A DNA stretch of 5,160 nucleotides from Actinomycetes bacterium (GTDB taxonomy: Bacteria; Actinomycetota; Coriobacteriia; Anaerosomatales; JAJZPX01), in the NCBI GenBank assembly GCA_021811025.1, contig JAJZPX010000176.1, positions 1 through 5,160 on the forward strand, written 5' to 3'. The notes beneath the pieces are model-generated. The model saw only the letters and a program-made list of their open reading frames with translations, searched no databases and was not told where the DNA came from. Shown here piece by piece: positions 1 through 5,160 of the stretch. The translations under genes and the position numbers were made by a program. Within the stretch, counting starts at the first letter, position 1. The number at the start of each line of letters is the position of its first letter.

Positions 1-1911
1 GTTGTCCAGGCGGACGTACTCCCCGCCGGCCAGCCGGGCGAGCTCTCGCGCCGCCGCTGACCCCGCGGGACCCGTCGTGTCGATGACCATGGAGTGCACG
101 CGCGAGTCGCGGACCTTCGCCGCCGCCGCGCGCGCGTCCTCGCTGCCGAGACCTCCCGCTATCCCAACGTTCGCCCGGCCGTCGGTGACGAGCACCAGCC
201 ACGGGACCGCGGACTCGTTGCGGCGCGTCTCGTCGGCCAGCACTTCGAGGGACCTCATGATGCCGTGGGCCAGAGGCGTCGCGCCTCCGGTGTGAAGGTC
301 GCGAAGCTTGAGCTGCGCCAGCTCGACGCTGCCGGTCGGCGAGAGAAGGAGCTCCGCGGCATCTCCGCGGAAGGAGACGAGCCCGACCCGGTCCCTGCGC
401 TGGTACGCGTCGACGAGCAGGTCCAGGACGGCGGACTTGGTCGCCTCCATCCTCGCCGATGCGCCCATCGAGCCGCTCGCGTCGACGCAGAACACGATCG
501 ATGCCCCCACCCTGCGCTTGCGCACCTTGTTCCGCACGTCCTGGCGTTCGATGCGCACCGCCATGTCGCCTTCGCGATCGAGCTGGAAGGGCGCGGCCGC
601 GCGGATTGTGGCGTCGAGGGCGATGTCGGGCCTTACACCGGGGGCGAGCGGCTCGGCCCGCACGTACCGGCCGCGGCCGTCATCGGTGCGCGTCTCCTGG
701 CGGCGCCCGGCTGCGCTTCGCCGGAGACGGTCCATGCCGGCATCCAGGCGTTCGGAGGGGTCTGCGCTTGCCGCCCCCGCCTCTGCTGTCTGGATGAGGG
801 CGAGCATGGCGGAGGGCGCGTCGTCCGTACTGCCGCCCGGAAGGGACGGTCCTGCCGGCGAGCCGCCGTCGGCGTCTCCCCCTCCGATGCCCACCACGGC
901 ATCGAGCCTCGCGGCATCGAGCGCGACGTCCTCGAAGGGGCGGCGGCGCAGCCTGTGCGCGAGCACGAGCGGCGCGACCCGGCGCACGTGGGCCGGGTTC
1001 ACGACAATCGCGGCCTCGAGCGCTGCTAGGGCGGTGGCCGCTCGTGCCATCACGAGATCGGCGCGATGCCCGTCCACGCCCATCTCGGCCGAAACGGCGG
1101 CGATGAGGAACAGCAGGTCATCGGGCAGGTCCGTGCGCGGCAGGCGAGCCTGCGCGGCGGCGATGCGCTCCGCCACGGAACGGTCGGCCGGCTGCCATTC
1201 CCGCAGGAAAGCGTCCGGGTCGTCCTCGAACGCTCGGCGGCGCCTGATCACGTCGACCCGTTCGGCGGCGGACTCGAGGCCCGCGACGTCGACGCACAGG
1301 CCGAAGCGGTCGAGCAGCTGAGGCCGCACCTCGCCCTCCTCGGGGTTCATCGTCCCGACGAGGATGAACCGCGCCGGGTGCGCGAACGCCACACCTTCGC
1401 GCTCCACTACGTTCACGCCCATCGCGGCGGCATCCAGCAGCGTGTCCACGAGGTGATCCTCGAGGAGGTTGACCTCGTCGACGTAGAGCACGCCGCGGTT
1501 CGCGTCGGCGAGAAGACCGGGCTCGAAACGGCGTTCTCCGTGCTTGAGCGCGTGCTCGAGATCCAGCGTCCCCACGACGCGGTCCTCGGTCGCCGAGACC
1601 GGCAGCTCGACGAAGTGGGGGCGCGTCCTGGTCGTGGGCGGGCGTCCCTTCGCGTACGCCGAAGAGCACTCCTCGCACCAGGAGCGCCGGTCGAGCGGAT
1701 CGCACGAGAACCGGCAGCCATCGATCGCGACGATCTCGGGGAGAAGGCCGGCCAGCGCACGGACCGCGGTGGACTTCGCCGTGCCCTTCTCGCCCCTGAT
1801 CAGCACGCCGCCTACACGGGGGTCGACCGCGTTCAGGAGCAGAGCGGTCTTGAGCGTCTCCTGCCCGACGAGGGCCGAGAACGGGAACACGCGTGCGCGG
1901 CGGCTCGGCAA
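1..1911 (-). CDS. Fused ChlI/ChlD-type chelatase motor subunit (AAA+ ATPase plus VWA domain), C-terminus beyond window
   Basis: Translating the minus strand from 1911 gives 637 uninterrupted residues to the left edge. Residues 1-330 are a BchI/ChlI-like AAA+ ATPase: VFPFSALVGQE start motif, Walker A GEKGTAKS (40-47), the family's cysteine set C66, C70, C79, C82, Walker B VLYVDEVNLL (141-150), sensor 1 VGTMNP (185-190), arginine finger in LLDRFG (199-204) and sensor 2 GHRAD (281-285). Residues 335-435 are a Gly/Asp/Ala/Arg-rich linker. From about 470 there is a VWA domain with a complete metal-ion adhesion site: DASGS (477-481), T545 in TGGATPL, and D577 in TDG. In this family the protein uses ATP to drive metal insertion into a tetrapyrrole by a large CobN/ChlH-type subunit, in the cytoplasm; actinobacterial members are usually called magnesium chelatase or putative cobaltochelatase. 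The metal cannot be read from the sequence, and no large subunit lies in the window. TTG 1911 was chosen because GGAGG precedes it by 5 nt and an in-frame stop lies just upstream at 1938-1936. GTG 1890 and TTG 1923 are alternatives. By family length only a few dozen residues should be missing. Confidence 0.93.
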   Translation of the reverse strand, partial: MPSRRARVFPFSALVGQETLKTALLLNAVDPRVGGVLIRGEKGTAKSTAVRALAGLLPEIVAIDGCRFSCDPLDRRSWCEECSSAYAKGRPPTTRTRPHFVELPVSATEDRVVGTLDLEHALKHGERRFEPGLLADANRGVLYVDEVNLLEDHLVDTLLDAAAMGVNVVEREGVAFAHPARFILVGTMNPEEGEVRPQLLDRFGLCVDVAGLESAAERVDVIRRRRAFEDDPDAFLREWQPADRSVAERIAAAQARLPRTDLPDDLLFLIAAVSAEMGVDGHRADLVMARAATALAALEAAIVVNPAHVRRVAPLVLAHRLRRRPFEDVALDAARLDAVVGIGGGDADGGSPAGPSLPGGSTDDAPSAMLALIQTAEAGAASADPSERLDAGMDRLRRSAAGRRQETRTDDGRGRYVRAEPLAPGVRPDIALDATIRAAAPFQLDREGDMAVRIERQDVRNKVRKRRVGASIVFCVDASGSMGASARMEATKSAVLDLLVDAYQRRDRVGLVSFRGDAAELLLSPTGSVELAQLKLRDLHTGGATPLAHGIMRSLEVLADETRRNESAVPWLVLVTDGRANVGIAGGLGSEDARAAAAKVRDSRVHSMVIDTTGPAGSAAARELARLAGGEYVRLDN

Positions 1912-1916
1912 GGACC

Positions 1917-1921
1917 CCTCC
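1917..1921 (-). promoter_or_regulatory. Ribosome binding site that decides the TTG start of the chelatase gene
   Basis: On the minus strand GGAGG at 1921-1917 is followed by GGTCC and then TTG at 1911, a spacing of 5 nt. The next in-frame candidate, GTG at 1890, lies too far from this site (26 nt) and has no Shine-Dalgarno of its own. The family's conserved N-terminal FPFSALVGQ block begins just after GTG 1890, so a start at 1890 cannot be fully excluded. Confidence 0.6.
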
Positions 1922-1927
1922 AACGAA

Positions 1928-1959
1928 CGACCCGCCTACAATATATCGTAGGCGGGTCG
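1928..1959. repeat. Perfect 12-bp inverted repeat with 8-nt AT-rich centre (candidate operator or hairpin)
   Basis: CGACCCGCCTAC at 1928-1939 is exactly complementary to GTAGGCGGGTCG at 1948-1959, with AATATATC between. It lies in the 88-bp gap between the two minus-strand genes, ending 6 nt upstream of the chelatase Shine-Dalgarno and about 40 nt after the stop of the preceding gene. Neither side is followed by a T-run, so a classical intrinsic terminator is unlikely. The centre of the repeat contains a -10-like hexamer for the minus strand, which favours an operator for a dimeric regulator. An RNA hairpin controlling translation or mRNA stability between two co-transcribed genes is the main alternative. 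Confidence 0.8.
1940..1945 (-). promoter_or_regulatory. Candidate -10 box for the chelatase gene, inside the inverted repeat
   Basis: The minus strand reads TATATT at 1945-1940, matching five of six consensus positions, in an otherwise GC-rich setting. Transcription would start near 1933, giving a leader of about 20 nt that just includes the Shine-Dalgarno at 1921-1917. The -35 position (GGTCAG, 17 nt upstream) is poor, so the promoter would be weak, activator-dependent or read by an alternative sigma factor. Confidence 0.4.
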
Positions 1960-1980
1960 GTCCTGACCACCGATATGTCG

Positions 1981-1998
1981 TGGAAAACCTGGAAAACG
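1981..1998. repeat. Two tandem copies of a 9-nt unit
   Basis: TGGAAAACC at 1981-1989 is followed directly by TGGAAAACG at 1990-1998. The pair lies just after the stop codon of the 303-residue protein gene (minus strand), where it reads as two TTTTCCA blocks. It is locally AT-rich. It could be part of the 3' untranslated region or a protein-binding site upstream of the chelatase promoter, or it could be chance. Confidence 0.5.
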
Positions 1999-1999
1999 A

Positions 2000-2911
2000 T
2001 CAGACCGACTTCCACTGGAACGAGCCGCACTCCGCGGGCCTCTTCTGGCCGTGGTTGGGGCAAGTGTTCGCGTATACGCAGTCGTCGCACGTGTACTCGT
2101 TCATGTTGAGCGCCCCGGGCTCGTAGACGCGCGAGGAGTTCTCCTCCCCAGAGGAAGGCGCGGCGCCGGCATCCAGGACGCTCTGCGGCTCGACCACCAC
2201 CGGCACGATCACGCCGGCGTCCGGCGCCGCCGCATCAGCCTGCGTCTCGGGCGGGAGCGCGGCCGGAGCGTCCGGCTGGTCGCTCCGCGGCGGAGCCGGT
2301 TCGTCCGCGACGGGCTCGTCGACGAGGTCTTGCGGCTGCGCGTCCTGCTCGTAACCCGACACCGCGCCGAACTCTGCCGCCGCCGGCTCCTCCGGCTCCG
2401 CCGGTTCGGCCGCCGGGGAGTCGAGAGCGGCGTCATCCTCGCTGGCAGGACCGCCCTGCGCTTCGCCTGCGCTGGACTCTTCGGGCACCTCGTCGATCGC
2501 GCCCTCGTCGGGTATCACCGGGAGGTCCCACGGCCACTGCGCCGCTGCGCCGTCTTCCGCGCCGGGCCGCGGCTCGCGCGCCTCGGCCGGCTCCGTGTCC
2601 GGCTCCGCGGCCACGACTGGGACCGTCCGGACCTCTTGGGCGTCCGGGGAGGGCGCGGACGGCTCCTCCGCGAGCGGCTCCCCGATGGACTCTTGGCCGG
2701 TCGCGGCCTGTGGGGGCGCCGGTTGCTGCAGGATGATCACGGGGACCGCCGTGTCGATGTCGACCGTGTAGAACGAGGCCGAACCGTCGGCGGCGCCGTC
2801 CGAGAGGAGTCGCGCGAGCTCGCGCGTGGCTTCCGCTGCGTCGGCGAACACCCGCTCCGAGGCGAGGCTGATGCTGCCGGAGGAGTCGCTGGCTATGACG
2901 ACGAGTCTCAT
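2000..2911 (-). CDS. Unknown protein: short ordered N-terminus, long acidic linker, four-cysteine C-terminal tail
   Basis: I do not recognise a named family for this 303-residue protein. Residues 1-62 look folded: strand MRLVVIAS, an Ala/Glu-rich helix around 21-38, and strands FYTVDID and VPVIIL. Residues 63-265 are low-complexity and strongly acidic, rich in Ala, Glu, Pro and Asp, with one tryptophan spot WPWDLPVIP (126-134) and very few basic residues. The C-terminus is compact: C275, C278, C284, C295 in a C-x2-C-x5-C-x10-C pattern ending FQWKSV, which suggests a bound zinc ion or iron-sulfur centre. There is no signal peptide or membrane segment, so it should be cytoplasmic. ATG 2911 is preferred because GGGGTG lies just upstream and the fold begins right after it; GTG 3004 would add 31 residues of no recognisable character and would overlap the likely promoter. 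It is followed after 88 bp by the chelatase motor gene on the same strand, hinting at a joint role, but no function can be assigned. The GC-rich codon use matches the neighbours. Confidence 0.85.
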   Translation of the reverse strand: MRLVVIASDSSGSISLASERVFADAAEATRELARLLSDGAADGSASFYTVDIDTAVPVIILQQPAPPQAATGQESIGEPLAEEPSAPSPDAQEVRTVPVVAAEPDTEPAEAREPRPGAEDGAAAQWPWDLPVIPDEGAIDEVPEESSAGEAQGGPASEDDAALDSPAAEPAEPEEPAAAEFGAVSGYEQDAQPQDLVDEPVADEPAPPRSDQPDAPAALPPETQADAAAPDAGVIVPVVVEPQSVLDAGAAPSSGEENSSRVYEPGALNMNEYTCDDCVYANTCPNHGQKRPAECGSFQWKSV

Positions 2912-2967
2912 GCGGCACCCCAATGTCCGGATCGAAGTGGGAACAACAACAAGGGTTATCGGTTCCG

Positions 2968-2997
2968 ATGCTAGTCCTGCTTTAGAGGATTGGCCAA
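2968..2997 (-). promoter_or_regulatory. Candidate promoter for the leftward genes
   Basis: On the minus strand TTGGCC (2997-2992) and TAGCAT (2973-2968) are separated by 18 nt, each matching four of six consensus positions. Transcription would start near 2960, about 49 nt before ATG 2911. The stretch around 2940-2990 is visibly less GC-rich than the flanking genes, as expected of a promoter region. Confidence 0.4.
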
Positions 2998-3029
2998 GGT
3001 CCACTCGTCCGAGCGGAGGTCGCCCGCTG

Positions 3030-3038
3030 TGCTACCAT
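3030..3038 (+). promoter_or_regulatory. Candidate extended -10 promoter for the exonuclease/UvrC-like gene
   Basis: TGCTACCAT at 3030-3038 has the TGn extension followed by TACCAT (four of six). No convincing -35 is seen 17 nt upstream, which is tolerable for an extended -10. The leader to ATG 3100 would be about 55 nt. Together with the opposing element at 2968-2997 this makes the 188-bp spacer (2912-3099) a divergent promoter region; nothing else is evident in that spacer. Confidence 0.4.
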
Positions 3039-3099
3039 CGTGTGAGCCGAGCGTCCCTCGAAGCGCGGGGGCCGGCACGTCACGCAGGCAAGCCACTAG

Positions 3100-4794
3100 A
3101 TGCTGAGCGACACTGATCTCACAACCGGCGCCTTCGTCGCCGTCGACATCGAGACGACCGGCTCACTGCCGGGCCGGAATTCCATCATCGAGCTCGGAGC
3201 GGCCAGGATCGAGGACGGCCGCGTCGTCGCGACGTTCAGCGAGCTCGTGCGCCCCACCGAGCCCATACCGTACTCCGTGCAGCTCCTCACCGGCATCAAC
3301 GAGCGCATGGTGGCCGAGGCGCCGGCGATCGACGAGGTCTTCGAGCGGTTCCGCGCTTTCGCCGACGGAGCGGTGCTCGTCGCGCACAACTACCGCTTCG
3401 ATCTCGGCTTCCTCGACTTCCACTCCGAGACCGCGTCCGGTCTCCCCTTCCCGCGTCCCGTGCTCGACACGCTCGCGCTGGCGAAGCGTCTCGATCCCGA
3501 CCTCGGGAAGTACAACCTCGGCCTTCTCGCGCAGCGGTATGAGGTCGAGACGCGACCTTCGCATCGGGCGGACGCGGACGCGCGGGCCACGGCCGAGGTC
3601 TTCCTGGCGATGATGCCGCGCCTGGAGGACGCCGGGGTGCGGACGGCGGGCGCTCTCGCGCGCTACTGCAGGATGGGCGGCCAGCAGTCGCTGGCGCACA
3701 AGCTGGTCATGACGACCGGGCTCCCCGACGAGGCCGGGATCTACCTCCTGCGCGACGCTCGCGGCCGGGTCATCTACGTGGGGCGCGCGAAGAACCTGCG
3801 CGTGAGGCTGCGCAGCTACTTCTACGTGAACGCGGAAGCCACACGGCCGCGGCTCGGCGACGAGACGGTCTCCGTCCGGCACATCGCGTGCAGCTCGCCG
3901 CTGGACGCCATCCTCCTCCAGAGCCGCCTGATCGACCGCTACCGGCCCCGCCATAACGTGAGCGCGCAGCGCGGCGACTTCGCGTCGCTCATCCACGTCG
4001 ACACGTCCAGCCGGTTCCCGGCGGTGCGAGTATCGGACCGGCCGAGGAAGGGCGGAGTCGCGATCGGGCCGTTCGTGAACCGCTGGGCGGTCGAGGCAGT
4101 GGTCGAGCAGCTGCGCGAGGCGTACGGGCTCCGCCGGTGTGAAGCGCGCATCACGAAACGCACAGGTCGGACGGAGTGCGCTCACCGAGGACGGGACTGC
4201 CCGAGCCCGTGCGTCGGAGGTGTCGAGGCGGAGGATTACGGGCAGCGCGTCGCCGGGGCGCTCGCCGCGCTGGACGGCGATCCGGCGGGGCTGAGGGCGC
4301 GGATCGCGTCACGCCACGAGGCGGCGCTGCGCGAGGGGCGCCACGACGACGCGGTTCGCTACCGCGAGGCGCTCAAGGCGCTCGATCGCGGGCTCGTGGG
4401 ACTCGCGACCGTGCGCGAGGCGACCGGAAGGTTCGGCTCGGCAGTGATCGAGGCGGACGACGGGCGCGTCGCGCTGCACCTGGTACGCCACGGGTACCTG
4501 GTTCGCACGCTGAGGCTCGCAAAGCAGGAGTGCGAGGGCCGGTCGTGCGAGGAGCGAGGGGGACGCGCGCTGGACCGCGCGTACTTCGACGGGACGTACG
4601 TCTCGGATCCGCTGGAGTTCACGCCACAGCAGCTGAAGGACGTGTTCCTCATAGCCGCGCATTGCCAGCAGTTCTCGCCGCGGGAGATCGAGGTGACGCC
4701 GGACGAGGAGGAGACGGCCGCGGCGGTGCTGTCGTCGCTGCGCCGCCACATGCGCGTCACTCGCAGGCGGCACGTGCTCTCCTCGGCGGGCTGA
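3100..4794 (+). CDS. DEDDh 3'-5' exonuclease fused to UvrC N-terminal-half-like (GIY-YIG) protein
   Basis: The 564-residue protein has two enzyme modules. Residues 12-170 are a DnaQ/PolC-epsilon-type DEDDh exonuclease with Exo I FVAVDIETTG (D16, E18), Exo II AHNYRFDLGFL (D101) and Exo III SHRADADA (H155, D160), so all catalytic residues are present. Residues 207-290 are a UvrC-like GIY-YIG domain: GIY (213-215), YVGRAKNLRVRL (226-237; R236), Y240 and N286. The expected metal-binding Glu is instead Gln274. Residues 321-380 follow UvrC, with AIGPF, RRC and cysteines C347, C360, C367, C371 matching the UvrC cluster site. Residues 395-430 resemble the UvrB-interacting helices. The UvrC C-terminal RNase H-like nuclease and helix-hairpin-helix are absent; residues 440-564 are a less familiar C-terminal part. 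The same architecture is known in actinobacteria, for example mycobacterial Rv2191. It probably acts in DNA repair, as a Cho-like accessory nuclease, but its substrate is unknown. TAG directly precedes ATG 3100 in frame and Exo I begins at residue 12, which fixes the start, although the Shine-Dalgarno is weak. Confidence 0.93.
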   Translation: MLSDTDLTTGAFVAVDIETTGSLPGRNSIIELGAARIEDGRVVATFSELVRPTEPIPYSVQLLTGINERMVAEAPAIDEVFERFRAFADGAVLVAHNYRFDLGFLDFHSETASGLPFPRPVLDTLALAKRLDPDLGKYNLGLLAQRYEVETRPSHRADADARATAEVFLAMMPRLEDAGVRTAGALARYCRMGGQQSLAHKLVMTTGLPDEAGIYLLRDARGRVIYVGRAKNLRVRLRSYFYVNAEATRPRLGDETVSVRHIACSSPLDAILLQSRLIDRYRPRHNVSAQRGDFASLIHVDTSSRFPAVRVSDRPRKGGVAIGPFVNRWAVEAVVEQLREAYGLRRCEARITKRTGRTECAHRGRDCPSPCVGGVEAEDYGQRVAGALAALDGDPAGLRARIASRHEAALREGRHDDAVRYREALKALDRGLVGLATVREATGRFGSAVIEADDGRVALHLVRHGYLVRTLRLAKQECEGRSCEERGGRALDRAYFDGTYVSDPLEFTPQQLKDVFLIAAHCQQFSPREIEVTPDEEETAAAVLSSLRRHMRVTRRRHVLSSAG

Positions 4795-4795
4795 T

Positions 4796-4829
4796 GCCCC
4801 TGCCGCCGCTGGCCGCGCGTCGGAGGGGC
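4796..4829 (+). terminator. Possible hairpin between the exonuclease and polymerase genes
   Basis: GCCCCT (4796-4801) pairs with AGGGGC (4824-4829), and CCG (4803-4805) pairs with CGG (4821-4823) after one bulged G, around a loop of about 15 nt. There is no following T-run, so this is at best a weak or factor-assisted terminator. In such GC-rich sequence a short stem like this can arise by chance. Confidence 0.25.
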
Positions 4830-4832
4830 GCG

Positions 4833-4838
4833 TAGACT
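4833..4838 (+). promoter_or_regulatory. Candidate -10 box for leaderless transcription of the polymerase IV gene
   Basis: TAGACT at 4833-4838 fits TAnnnT and ends 7 nt before the A of ATG 4846. That is the spacing expected when transcription starts on the start codon itself. No Shine-Dalgarno lies at a useful distance from this ATG (the GGAGG at 4822-4826 is 19 nt away), which supports a leaderless message. The -35 region (TGGCCG at 4810-4815) is weak. Confidence 0.45.
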
Positions 4839-4845
4839 CCAAGCG

Positions 4846-5160
4846 ATGGGCGAGCGAGGCGACAGGTGGCAAGGAAGGGCGGTCCTGCACGTCGACATGG
4901 ACGCCTTCTTCGCCGCCGTCGAGCAGCTCGACCATCCCGAATGGCGCGGCAAGCCGGTCGTTGTGGGCCACCCGGGCGAGCGAGGCGTGGTGTCGGCGGC
5001 GAGCTACGAGGCGCGCGCCTTCGGCGTGCACTCAGCGATGCCCTCCGCTCGCGCCAAGCGGCTTGCGCCCGATGCGATCTGGGCGCCGGTGCGGTTCGAG
5101 CGCTACGGCGAGCTGTCGCGGACGGTGCGCGGGATCTTCGAGTCCGTCACGCCGCACGTG
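4846..5160 (+). CDS. dinB: DNA polymerase IV (Y-family translesion polymerase), N-terminal part, continues beyond window
   Basis: The 105 residues available match the start of the palm and fingers of a DinB polymerase. LHVDMDAFFAAVE (14-26) carries the first catalytic aspartate D17 and the steric-gate phenylalanine F22. KPVVVG (36-41) and SAASYEARAFGVHSAMP (50-66) are the family's nucleotide-contacting segment, with Y54 and R57. FERYGELS follows at 84-91. The second catalytic motif (Asp-Glu) lies past the window. DinB copies damaged templates with low fidelity and extends misaligned ends. ATG 4846 is the only reasonable start: the next Met (residue 18) sits inside the catalytic motif. The nine or so residues before the conserved block (MGERGDRWQ) are a modest extension compared with E. 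coli. The gene follows the exonuclease/UvrC-like gene by 51 bp on the same strand, so read-through is possible besides its own promoter. No actinobacterial LexA-type box is seen upstream. Confidence 0.95.
   Translation, partial: MGERGDRWQGRAVLHVDMDAFFAAVEQLDHPEWRGKPVVVGHPGERGVVSAASYEARAFGVHSAMPSARAKRLAPDAIWAPVRFERYGELSRTVRGIFESVTPHV

Noticed and set aside
1928..1959. Intrinsic terminator reading of the 12-bp inverted repeat
   Set aside because: The stem is strong, but no T-run follows on either strand and the chelatase Shine-Dalgarno begins only 6 nt later. Operator or regulatory hairpin fits better.
94..2109. Long plus-strand reading frames across the left third (94-1029, 308-1321, 1066-2109)
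   Set aside because: They lie opposite the chelatase gene, whose minus-strand translation has every expected motif. Their own translations are Arg/Ala/His-rich with no domain, as expected for antisense frames in GC-rich DNA.
2940..2966. Inverted repeat GGAAC / GTTCC in the divergent promoter spacer
   Set aside because: Only 5 bp with a 17-nt separation, which is expected by chance in a 188-bp spacer.
2051..2974. Plus-strand 307-codon reading frame opposite the acidic protein gene
   Set aside because: Its product is an extreme Arg/Leu/Gly/Val mixture, the mirror image of the acidic Glu/Asp/Ala/Pro linker on the other strand. The minus-strand frame has a patterned cysteine tail and a sensible start.
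2912..3004. Upstream GTG start at 3004 for the acidic protein
   Set aside because: It would add 31 residues with no strong ribosome site and place the best promoter candidate inside the coding region. ATG 2911 has a purine-rich GGGGTG site and starts right at the first predicted strand.
3163..4185. Minus-strand 340-codon reading frame opposite the exonuclease/UvrC-like gene
   Set aside because: It is a shadow of a well-identified gene, with no recognisable domain and an atypical His/Arg/Val-rich composition.
4795..4845. LexA/SOS box upstream of dinB
   Set aside because: No CGAAC-n4-GTTCG-like sequence is present in the 51-bp gap, nor in the spacer before 3100.

Overview
The window is very GC-rich (about two thirds or more by eye). 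Its third codon positions are so GC-biased that long spurious reading frames open on both strands. Together with an exonuclease/UvrC-type fusion protein that is typical of Actinomycetota, this points to a high-GC actinobacterium. A Coriobacteriia-like anaerobe is my best guess, but the sequence alone does not fix the class.

The layout is two gene pairs reading away from a 188-bp central spacer. Leftward (minus strand) from the spacer come a 303-residue protein of unknown function (2911 to 2000) and then a fused ChlI/ChlD-type chelatase motor subunit (1911 to the left edge, C-terminus cut off). The unknown protein has a short ordered N-terminus, a long acidic Ala/Glu/Pro/Asp-rich linker and a four-cysteine C-terminal tail. 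The chelatase carries a complete AAA+ ATPase and a von Willebrand A (VWA) domain with an intact metal-ion site. The 88-bp gap between the two holds a perfect 12-bp inverted repeat with an AT-rich centre that contains a good -10 hexamer for the chelatase gene. This looks like an operator/promoter, although a hairpin is the alternative.

Rightward (plus strand) come a 564-residue DEDDh exonuclease fused to the N-terminal half of UvrC (3100-4794) and, after a 51-bp gap, the start of a Y-family DNA polymerase IV (4846 to the right edge). The UvrC-like half contains GIY-YIG, a four-cysteine cluster site and a UvrB-binding-like helical segment. The two genes form a plausible DNA repair and damage-tolerance pair, but the polymerase seems able to start from its own leaderless promoter.

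The points most worth a second look are: the palindrome with a -10 box at its centre; a Glu-to-Gln change at the expected metal-binding residue of the GIY-YIG domain; conservation of the UvrC iron-sulfur cysteines in the fusion protein; and the unexplained acidic Cys-tailed protein next to the chelatase. No RNA gene, mobile element or CRISPR array was seen, and I cannot claim a clearly new multi-gene system.
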